A stretch of 5,978 nucleotides of DNA. It comes from Coriobacteriia bacterium (lineage in GTDB: Bacteria > Actinomycetota > Coriobacteriia > Coriobacteriales > QAMH01). The notes beneath the pieces are model-generated. The model had not been told where the DNA came from. It saw only the letters and a program-made list of their open reading frames with translations, and did no database searches. A program made the translations under genes and the position numbers. This document shows positions 1-5,209 of this stretch, in pieces (position 1 is the stretch's first letter; each line of letters begins with the position of its first letter). The stretch lies in assembly GCA_900758075.1 (NCBI GenBank), contig CAAEQF010000039.1:1-5978 (forward strand), given 5' to 3'.

Positions 1-972
1 CTCATGGGCGTCCACGAACGCGGCGAGAAGGCGGTGCTGCTGCTGAACAAGCGCGGCTTTGCCTCGTTCGTGCTGTGCCGCGAGTGCGGCTTCGTGCCCA
101 CCTGCCCCGATTGCGCCGTCTCGCTGACCTACCACGAGCGGGACAACTGCCTTGCCTGCCATCACTGCGACCACGTGGAGCCGGTGCCGCCGCGCTGCCC
201 ACGTTGCGGCAGCCCGTACCTGCGCAAGTTCGGCACGGGCACGGAGCGCGTGGAGGCCGAGCTTAGGCAGATCGTGCCCGACAACATGCCCATCGTGCGC
301 ATGGACGCCGACTCGACCAAGGGCAAGGGCGCCCATGAGCGCCTGCTCGAGCAGTTCAGGGAGTCCGAGGGCGGCATTCTTCTCGGCACGCAGATGATCG
401 CGAAGGGCCTGGACTTTCCCGACGTCACGCTCGTCGGCGTCATCAACGCCGACACGACCTTGAAGCTGCCCGACTTTCGCGCCGGCGAGCGTACCTACCA
501 GCTGCTCGAGCAGGTGAGCGGCAGGGCGGGGCGCGGCGACAAGCCCGGGCACGTGGTCGTCCAGACCTATTGGCCCGAGCATCCGGCAATCCTCGCCGCC
601 GCCGCGCACGACCGAAGGCTGTTCCTCGAAGAGGAGCTGCCCCTCAGGCAGGAGCTGCTGTACCCGCCGTACGCGCGGCTTGCCAACGTATTGGTCTGGG
701 GCAAGCGGGAACAGCCCGTGCGCAAAGTGGCTACCGAGCTCGCTCTTGCCATCGGGTCTGCGCTCATCAGCGCCGGACATGAGTGGACGCTTCTCGGGCC
801 GAGTCCGTGCCTGCTCGGCAAGCTGAGGGGGTATTTCCGCTGGCACATCCTCATCAAGACGCCGGTCAACGCGGACATCTCGAACATCCTTTCGCCTCTG
901 CTGGCAAAGCGGAGGAAGTCGGCGGAAGACGTGCGCGTCGCCGTGGACGTGGACCCGTTCGACCTGTTCTAA
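1..972 (+). CDS. priA: Primosomal protein N' (replication restart helicase PriA), C-terminal part, 5' truncated
   Basis: PriA is a 3'-5' superfamily 2 DNA helicase that recognises stalled forks and D-loops and starts reloading of the replicative helicase. The reading frame is open from base 1; 323 residues are visible and the N-terminal DNA-binding domain and Walker A/B motifs lie outside the window. Visible residues 26-69 form the PriA zinc-binding region with exact family spacing: CxxC, 5 residues, CxxC, 14 residues, CxxC, 9 residues, CxxC. Then come the helicase C-lobe motifs: GTQMIAKGLDFP (about residues 128-139), the INADTTLKLPDFRAGERT segment, and the arginine-finger motif QVSGRAGRG near residue 175. 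The C-terminal domain (LLGPSPCLLGKLRGYFRWHILIK) is also typical and the protein ends normally in FDLF. The ATG at position 4 is internal, not the start. In many bacteria priA is followed by def and fmt; here rplS follows on the same strand after 124 nt, apparently with its own promoter. Identity is very secure. Confidence 0.97.
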   Translation, partial: LMGVHERGEKAVLLLNKRGFASFVLCRECGFVPTCPDCAVSLTYHERDNCLACHHCDHVEPVPPRCPRCGSPYLRKFGTGTERVEAELRQIVPDNMPIVRMDADSTKGKGAHERLLEQFRESEGGILLGTQMIAKGLDFPDVTLVGVINADTTLKLPDFRAGERTYQLLEQVSGRAGRGDKPGHVVVQTYWPEHPAILAAAAHDRRLFLEEELPLRQELLYPPYARLANVLVWGKREQPVRKVATELALAIGSALISAGHEWTLLGPSPCLLGKLRGYFRWHILIKTPVNADISNILSPLLAKRRKSAEDVRVAVDVDPFDLF

Positions 973-989
973 AAAAGCTCATCTTGCCA

Positions 990-1018
990 TTGCGGATGCG
1001 CTGCTGTTGCTGTATTCT
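990..1018 (+). promoter_or_regulatory. Putative sigma70-type promoter for rplS
   Basis: A -35-like TTGCGG at 990-995 is separated by 17 nt from a -10-like TATTCT at 1013-1018, in the gap between priA and rplS. Each box differs from consensus at two positions. Transcription would start near 1025, giving a leader of about 70 nt before rplS. No terminator is visible after the priA stop, so readthrough from priA is also possible. Called by eye; spacing is good but this is only moderate evidence. Confidence 0.45.
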
Positions 1019-1030
1019 GTCTGCTTGTGT

Positions 1031-1066
1031 CGTTTCCTCCGTGGGGATGAGCCCGCACGCGAAACG
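1031..1066 (+). promoter_or_regulatory. Structured 5' leader (two-step hairpin) upstream of rplS
   Basis: CGTTTC at 1031-1036 pairs with GAAACG at 1061-1066. Inside it, CGTG (1040-1043) pairs with CACG (1056-1059) and GGG (1044-1046) with CCC (1052-1054), with a single bulged G at 1055 and a loop of ATGAG. The element ends 15 nt before the ribosome binding site of rplS. Ribosomal protein operons often carry leader structures for autogenous control, and an L19 leader RNA is known in Firmicutes. I do not claim homology to that family; the fold is what the sequence shows and the regulatory role is inferred. Confidence 0.35.
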
Positions 1067-1096
1067 CATCGCATCGTTAGAGAAAAGGGACTCAAC

Positions 1097-1438
1097 ATGG
1101 ATTACATCCGCGCAATTGAGCAGCAGCAGATCAAGGAAGTTCCGCAGTTTGATGCTGGCTCTCACGTCAAGGTTCACTATCGCATCAAAGAGGGTAACCG
1201 CGAGCGTATCCAGGTCTTCGAGGGCGACGTCATCCGCCGTCAGGGCGCTTCCAGCCGCGAGACCTTCACGGTTCGCAAGATTTCCTTCGGCGTCGGCGTC
1301 GAGCGCACCTTCCCGGTGTACTCTCCCAAGATCGAGAAGATCGAGGTCGTCCGCCACGGTGCTGTCCGTCGTGCAAAGCTCTACTACCTGCGCGACAAGG
1401 TCGGCAAGGCTGCTCGCATCCGCGAGAAGGGCTTCTAG
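1097..1438 (+). CDS. rplS: 50S ribosomal protein L19
   Basis: L19 is a large-subunit protein located at the interface with the 30S subunit, contributing to intersubunit bridges. The 113-residue product matches the usual bacterial length of about 113-120. It shows the family signatures: the N-terminal helix MDYIRAIEQQQIKEVPQF, the GSHVKVHYRIKEGNRERIQVFEGDVIRR core (about residues 17-44), ETFTVRKISFGVGVERTFPVYSP (about 51-73), and the C-terminal RRAKLYYLRDKVGKAARIRE. The start was placed at the ATG at 1097 because it gives the standard N-terminus and is preceded by AAAGGGA at 1084-1090, 6 nt upstream. The frame is also open upstream to an ATG at 1007, but that would add 30 residues atypical of L19 and would overlap the likely promoter. 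The gene is not flanked here by the common rpsP-rimM-trmD partners; priA precedes it and rnhB follows. Confidence 0.98.
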   Translation: MDYIRAIEQQQIKEVPQFDAGSHVKVHYRIKEGNRERIQVFEGDVIRRQGASSRETFTVRKISFGVGVERTFPVYSPKIEKIEVVRHGAVRRAKLYYLRDKVGKAARIREKGF

Positions 1439-1467
1439 GCCATCGGCGTCACCAGAAAAGAGCGCGA

Positions 1468-1507
1468 GGAGCTCCGGCGTATCCACACGTCGGAGCTTTA
1501 CTCTTTT
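1468..1507 (+). terminator. Terminator-like hairpin between rplS and rnhB
   Basis: AGCTCCGGCGT (1470-1480) can pair with ACGTCGGAGCT (1487-1497): 11 positions with one G-U wobble and a 6-nt loop. Two further G-U pairs are possible at the base. The stem is followed by TTACTCTTTT (1498-1507), a broken U-run, and then directly by the ATG annotated as the rnhB start. The layout suits an intrinsic terminator for rplS, possibly leaky so that rnhB is made at a lower level. The interrupted U-run and overlap with coding-like sequence lower confidence. In RNA the same stem would bury the GGAG (1492-1495) that could serve rnhB. Confidence 0.45.
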
Positions 1508-2125
1508 ATGCGGGAGGTAGGCGGTCCCGGCATCGTCGTCGGAATCGACGAGGTAGGCCGCGGTGCCCTTGCCGGACCGCTCACGGTTGCCGCCGTGGCG
1601 CTTCCCGGCGAGCCGCAGGTCATCGGCATCGACGATTCCAAGAAGCTGTCCCCCAAACGCCGCGAGGTCCTGGCCGCGCAGATTCGCGAGGTTGCGCTGG
1701 GGGTGGGCATATGCCATATCCCTCCCGAAGAGATCGACGCCTGTGGCATGGCCGCATCGCTTCGCGTGTGCATGGCAAGGGCGCTTGCCGCCTGCGAGCG
1801 CGACATCGCCGCGCGAGGCAACGGAAACGGTGCGGATGCGGTGCTCGTCGATGGCAACCCCATCCATCTTCATGCCAACGAGAAGACCATCGTCAAGGGA
1901 GATGGTAAGGCGGCGTGCATCGCCGCGGCGAGCATCGTCGCGAAGGTCACACGCGATGCGCTGATGGTCGAATACGCGCAAGGCTATCCCGCCTACCACT
2001 TCGACAGCAACAAGGGCTACGGCTCTGCGGCGCACATCGAGGCCCTGCACGAACTGGGGCCGTGCGTGTTGCACCGCCGTTCGTTTCTGGGCAACATCTG
2101 CGGCCAACAGCAATCACTGCTGTAG
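1508..2125 (+). CDS. rnhB: Ribonuclease HII
   Basis: RNase HII cuts the RNA strand of RNA-DNA hybrids, notably 5' of single ribonucleotides misincorporated in DNA, in the cytoplasm with Mg or Mn. The 205-residue product has the whole family core: GIDEVGRGALAGP (residues 12-24, with catalytic Asp14 and Glu15), IDDSKKLSPKRR (41-52), VLVDGNP (112-118, third acidic residue Asp115), KGDGKAACIAAASIVAKVTRD (130-150, fourth acidic residue Asp150), and HFDSNKGYGSAAH (164-176). All four expected active-site acids are present. The first ATG, at 1508, is used here. It leaves only 13 residues before the catalytic Asp, which is short for the family, and in-frame sequence upstream (from 1439) reads like an N-terminal helix but has no ATG, GTG or TTG. 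The only nearby Shine-Dalgarno-like GGAG (1492-1495) is 12 nt away and lies in a hairpin. Function is certain; the exact start is not. Confidence 0.95.
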   Translation: MREVGGPGIVVGIDEVGRGALAGPLTVAAVALPGEPQVIGIDDSKKLSPKRREVLAAQIREVALGVGICHIPPEEIDACGMAASLRVCMARALAACERDIAARGNGNGADAVLVDGNPIHLHANEKTIVKGDGKAACIAAASIVAKVTRDALMVEYAQGYPAYHFDSNKGYGSAAHIEALHELGPCVLHRRSFLGNICGQQQSLL

Positions 2126-2207
2126 AATGCAGCACGTGGCTGCTGCGCTACAATAGGCAACAGCTATTCACAATAAAGAATAATGCCAGTCATATCCGGG
2201 AGTTTTG
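2126..2207 (+). promoter_or_regulatory. AT-rich upstream region of secD with possible promoter
   Basis: This 82-nt gap is clearly richer in A and T than the flanking genes. It contains TACAAT at 2149-2154, a good -10 hexamer, but no convincing -35 at 16-18 nt. A second -10-like AATAAT lies at 2179-2184 with a poor -35 candidate GCAACA (2157-2162). A small inverted repeat TATTC/GAATA lies at 2165-2169 and 2178-2182. Short GC stems (for example GCAGC at 2129-2133 with GCTGC at 2139-2143) are not followed by a T-run, so I see no terminator for rnhB. The secD ribosome binding site CGGGAG ends at 2202. Confidence 0.35.
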
Positions 2208-4007
2208 ATGGCGAAGAACAACAAGTCATCTGCTGGCGAGGAGCGCCGTCGCGCTCAAGCCGACAAGATGAACGCGGAGCTCGCGAAAGAGCGCGAGAAG
2301 GCCGCGAAGAAGCGGGAGAAGGACAGGGCACGGCAGCAGCGTGACGCCGAGCGCTACCAGAAGATGGCAGCGCAGGCGCGCCAGAAGGCCGCCGACGAGC
2401 GCGCCCGTCAAGAGGCCCTGAAAAACGATCCCAAGTATCTCGAGAAGCAGCGTCGCGAGGCGGAAAAGCTCAAGGCGCGCGGCAAGAAGGAGATGGAAAA
2501 GCAGCGCAGGCGCTCCGAGAAGAAGGCCAAGGCCGCCGCGCGCTCCAAGGCCAAGCAAGAGGCGATGCGCAAGGAGGGGCTCGCCACTGTGGAGCGCAGC
2601 TCGCGCAGGGGCGCAGACAAGGCCGCGCACAGCACGCCCGCCGAGGCACGCAGCGGGCGCAAGAAGGGCAGTGTCGTCGCCCTCGTCGTCATCCTCGCGG
2701 CCCTCGTCGCGTCGGTGTTCTTGCTGTATCCCCCGCAGGACAAGATCACCATGGGCCTCGACATCCAAGGCGGCGTCTCCGTCAACCTGAGCGCGTCCAC
2801 CAACGACGGCTCGGCAATCACGAGTGACCAGATGAGCCAGGCGCAGCAGGTCATCACCAACCGCGTCAACGCATCCGGTGCCTCGGCGGCGACGGTCCAG
2901 CAGCAGGGGAGCAACTCCTTCCTGGTGCAGATTCCCGGCGCTCAGGAAAACTCCCAGGCCATCCTCGACACGCTCTCCAGCCAGGGCATCCTCGAGTTCG
3001 TGAACGTCAACGACATCCAAGACGAAAACGTCCGCACCTACATCCAGCAGGGGCTCACGGGCATGAACCTCAAAGAGTCCGGTGTCAGCTACACCGCGTT
3101 CATGACGGGAGACAGCGTTTCCAACGTCACCGTGGGCAGGCCGCAGGGCTCTGCCAGCTACGCAGTCAACCTCGACCTCGACTCCGAGGGCACGAGCCAG
3201 TTCGCCAAGGTCACGTCCGAGCTCGTGAGCACGCATGGCCAGATTGCCATCCTGCTCGACGGCGTGGTGGAAAGCGCGCCTGCCGTCCAGGCGGCCATCA
3301 CCAACGGCCAGGTCCAGATCACGGGCAACTACACGGCCGAAGAGGCGAACCAGCTCAAGACCATCATCAACTCCGGCTCGCTGCCCGTCTCGCTGCACAT
3401 CGAGCAGGCGAGCACCGTCGGCCCGACGCTCGGCCAAAACGCTCTGTTCTCCGGCATCATGGCGGCGCTCATCGGCCTTGCGTTCGTCATCATCTGGATG
3501 CTCGTGTTCTACAACGGCCTCGGCCTTTTGCCGGCGGTGTCCATCGTGATCATGTCGGTTGTGTACCTGGGACTTCTCGCGGGGCTTTCGCAGCTCGGGT
3601 GGTTCAGCCTCACGCTTCCCGGCATCGCGGGCATCATCGTCAACATCGGCATGTCCGCCGACTCCTCGATTCTCATCATGGAATGCTTCCACGAGCAGAT
3701 CAGGCAGGGCAAGTCGGTCAAGAGCGCTTCGGTCTCGGGCGTTCACGAGGGCATCTTCACCTCGATCGACGCCGATGTGGTCACGCTCGTGTCCGCCCTC
3801 ATCCTGTACTTCGTCGCCATGGGCGATGTGCGTGGCTTCGGCCTGACGCTCGCACTCGGCATCATCTGCGACCTCGTCATCATGTTCCTCTTCTCCGGCC
3901 CGATCATGCGTCTGCTCGGCCCGGGCGTCATCCGCAGGCACCCAGGGTTCTGGGGGATTGGCGATGATGTCAACGAAGGCGCGTTCCATGCAAAGGAGGG
4001 GAGGTAA
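2208..4007 (+). CDS. secD: Protein translocase subunit SecD with long basic N-terminal extension
   Basis: SecD, with SecF, is a membrane RND-type partner of SecYEG that uses the proton gradient to help pull exported proteins across the membrane. The 599-residue product has: a hydrophilic Lys/Arg/Glu-rich segment (1-153); TM1 (about 155-174); the GLDIQGGVSVNL signature (183-194); the external P1 region with QQVITNRVNASG (213-224) and VQIPG (240-244); ILLDGVVESAP (348-358); and five C-terminal membrane segments between about 412 and 572. TLPGIAGIIVNIGMSADSS (469-487) is the motif holding the proton-relay Asp (here Asp485), and SIDADVVTLVSALILYF (519-535) is the second conserved segment. The usual VDAN around the Asp reads SADS here. 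Start: ATG 2208 with GGGAG at 2198-2202, 5 nt spacing; the adjacent TTG at 2205 is less likely. secF begins 2 nt after the stop, so the two are cotranscribed. The extension, about one third Lys plus Arg, is much longer than the few residues SecD usually has before TM1. Confidence 0.96.
   Translation: MAKNNKSSAGEERRRAQADKMNAELAKEREKAAKKREKDRARQQRDAERYQKMAAQARQKAADERARQEALKNDPKYLEKQRREAEKLKARGKKEMEKQRRRSEKKAKAAARSKAKQEAMRKEGLATVERSSRRGADKAAHSTPAEARSGRKKGSVVALVVILAALVASVFLLYPPQDKITMGLDIQGGVSVNLSASTNDGSAITSDQMSQAQQVITNRVNASGASAATVQQQGSNSFLVQIPGAQENSQAILDTLSSQGILEFVNVNDIQDENVRTYIQQGLTGMNLKESGVSYTAFMTGDSVSNVTVGRPQGSASYAVNLDLDSEGTSQFAKVTSELVSTHGQIAILLDGVVESAPAVQAAITNGQVQITGNYTAEEANQLKTIINSGSLPVSLHIEQASTVGPTLGQNALFSGIMAALIGLAFVIIWMLVFYNGLGLLPAVSIVIMSVVYLGLLAGLSQLGWFSLTLPGIAGIIVNIGMSADSSILIMECFHEQIRQGKSVKSASVSGVHEGIFTSIDADVVTLVSALILYFVAMGDVRGFGLTLALGIICDLVIMFLFSGPIMRLLGPGVIRRHPGFWGIGDDVNEGAFHAKEGR
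3992..4005 (+). promoter_or_regulatory. Double Shine-Dalgarno site for secF overlapping the end of secD
   Basis: The sequence AAAGGAGG (3992-3999) is directly followed by GGAGGT (4000-4005), giving two near-perfect matches to the anti-Shine-Dalgarno sequence, 10 nt and 4 nt before the secF ATG. The T of the second copy begins the secD stop codon TAA (4005-4007). This is the strongest ribosome binding site in the window. It supports tight coupling of SecF to SecD translation, fitting their complex. Confidence 0.75.
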
Positions 4008-4009
4008 CC

Positions 4010-5158
4010 ATGAAATCTTTGCGTCCGCATAGGCAATTCAATTTCGTCGGACTCTGGAAGTACGGGTTCATCCTCTCCGGAATCCTTATAGCGCTGGCAG
4101 CCGTCGGCCTCGTCGTGAGCCTTGTCACCACGGGCTCTGCGCTCACCTTGGGCACCGAGTTCTCGGGCGGCTCGTCCATCCAGATCACCAACACGGGCGA
4201 CATCACGCAAGACCAGGTCAAAGATGCCTTCTCGTCTGCGGCAGACTCGCTCGGCATCGAATCGCAGATCTCGTCCATTCAGACCTCGACCGACGCGAGC
4301 GGTAACCCCGGCTTCATCGTCAAGACGACCGACACCGTCTCGACCGATGCCAACCAGATCATGATGAACGTCGAAAGCCAGCTTGGCATCAACGGCACGA
4401 ACGTGCAGATCGAGACGATCGGCGCGAGCTGGGGCGCTTCCGTCATCGGCAGCTCGATTCTGGCCTTCCTCCTGTCATGCGTCGGCATCCTGATCGTCAT
4501 CGCGATTCGCTACCGCGAGCCGCGCATGGGCGTCGTCGCGCTCATCACGCTGTTCCACGACATGTTCATCATCATCGGCGTCTATGCCTGGGCGGGCATG
4601 TTCTTCCACATGGAGGTCACGTCCGACGTCATCGCCGCCTTGCTCGCCATCATCGGCTACTCGCTCTACGACACGATCGTCGTGTTCCACCGCATCAACA
4701 AGAACGCCTCGCCGCAGATGAAGTGCAGCATGAAGACCTGTGCCAACCGCTCGGTCAACGAGATCATCGTGCGCTCGCTCAACACGTCCATCACGTCGAT
4801 TCTCCCCGTCTTGCTCATGCTCGTCTTGGGCACCGACACGCTGCGCGACTTCGCCTTCGCGATGTTCTGTGGCATGCTGATCGGCGTGTACTCGACGATT
4901 GCCATTTCGGCGCCCATCTACACGCTGTGGAAGTGCCGCCAGCCCGAGTACGCGCGCCTCGAGAAGAAGTACCCATACGAGGTCGTGCAGTCGACGTTTA
5001 CCAAAGAGATGCTCCTGCAGGCGCGCGTGGACGCCAAGCAGGCGCGCAAAGACGAGAAGTACCAGCTCAAGGCATCTAACGCTGCCAGCAAGGAACAGCA
5101 GCCCGCAAAGGGCGATGCTCCAGGCTCCGCTTCGGTGGGCAAGAGCGTGGATGAATAG
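4010..5158 (+). CDS. secF: Protein translocase subunit SecF
   Basis: SecF is the smaller partner of SecD in the proton-driven SecDF complex. The 382-residue product starts with a short basic cytoplasmic end (MKSLRPHRQFNFVGLWKY), then TM1 (about 19-41). The P4-type external domain opens with LGTEFSGGSSIQI (47-59), the family signature, and runs to about residue 135. Five C-terminal membrane segments follow between about 142 and 306. Diagnostic motifs are IGYSLYDTIVVFHRINKN (215-232, with the conserved Asp221), RSLNTSITSILPVLLML (255-271) and LRDFAFAMFCGMLIGVYSTI (278-297). After the last membrane segment there is a 74-residue hydrophilic tail (309-382), basic at first (VDAKQARKDEKYQLKA) and then low-complexity, ending in SVGKSVDE; it is longer than in many SecF proteins. 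The ATG at 4010 lies 2 nt after the secD stop and has two strong Shine-Dalgarno matches. No clear terminator sits in the 49 nt before recJ; the nearest candidate is inside recJ itself. Confidence 0.97.
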   Translation: MKSLRPHRQFNFVGLWKYGFILSGILIALAAVGLVVSLVTTGSALTLGTEFSGGSSIQITNTGDITQDQVKDAFSSAADSLGIESQISSIQTSTDASGNPGFIVKTTDTVSTDANQIMMNVESQLGINGTNVQIETIGASWGASVIGSSILAFLLSCVGILIVIAIRYREPRMGVVALITLFHDMFIIIGVYAWAGMFFHMEVTSDVIAALLAIIGYSLYDTIVVFHRINKNASPQMKCSMKTCANRSVNEIIVRSLNTSITSILPVLLMLVLGTDTLRDFAFAMFCGMLIGVYSTIAISAPIYTLWKCRQPEYARLEKKYPYEVVQSTFTKEMLLQARVDAKQARKDEKYQLKASNAASKEQQPAKGDAPGSASVGKSVDE

Positions 5159-5190
5159 TTTGTAGGCCCGGAAAACTTTGTCTCAGGTTT

Positions 5191-5209
5191 GTGCCACAAT
5201 CAGTGGCAT
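5191..5209 (+). promoter_or_regulatory. Inverted repeat covering the recJ start codon
   Basis: TGCCAC (5192-5197) and GTGGCA (5203-5208) form a perfect 6-bp inverted repeat around the 5-nt spacer AATCA, and the last base is the A of the recJ ATG. G-U pairs could extend it by two positions. It could be an RNA hairpin hiding the start codon or a protein-binding operator. CACAAT (5195-5200), a weak -10-like hexamer, sits inside it, without a -35 at normal spacing. Confidence 0.4.

Noticed and set aside
1066..1075. Short direct repeat GCATCGCATC before rplS
   Set aside because: Only two 5-nt copies, too short to mean anything in this base composition.
1007..1096. Upstream ATG at 1007 as the start of rplS
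   Set aside because: It would add 30 residues not typical of L19 and lies within the likely -10 box. The ATG at 1097 has a proper ribosome binding site and yields the standard length.
866..2113. 415-codon open frame on the minus strand across the priA end, rplS and rnhB
   Set aside because: It overlaps three clear genes and their control regions, has no ribosome binding site that I could see, and its composition is that of a shadow frame.
2118..2146. Short GC stems after rnhB as a terminator
   Set aside because: Alternative 5-bp stems can form but no T-run follows, so termination is not supported.
2226..3989. 587-codon open frame on the minus strand opposite secD
   Set aside because: Its product is dominated by Asp, Arg, Val, Glu and Leu with no recognisable domain, as expected for antisense frames of GC-rich genes with strong third-position bias. 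secD on the other strand is unambiguous.
4477..5079. 200-codon histidine- and arginine-rich open frame overlapping secF
   Set aside because: Out-of-frame translation of secF; the low-complexity His/Arg composition is an artefact of GC-rich codons, and secF shows all family motifs.
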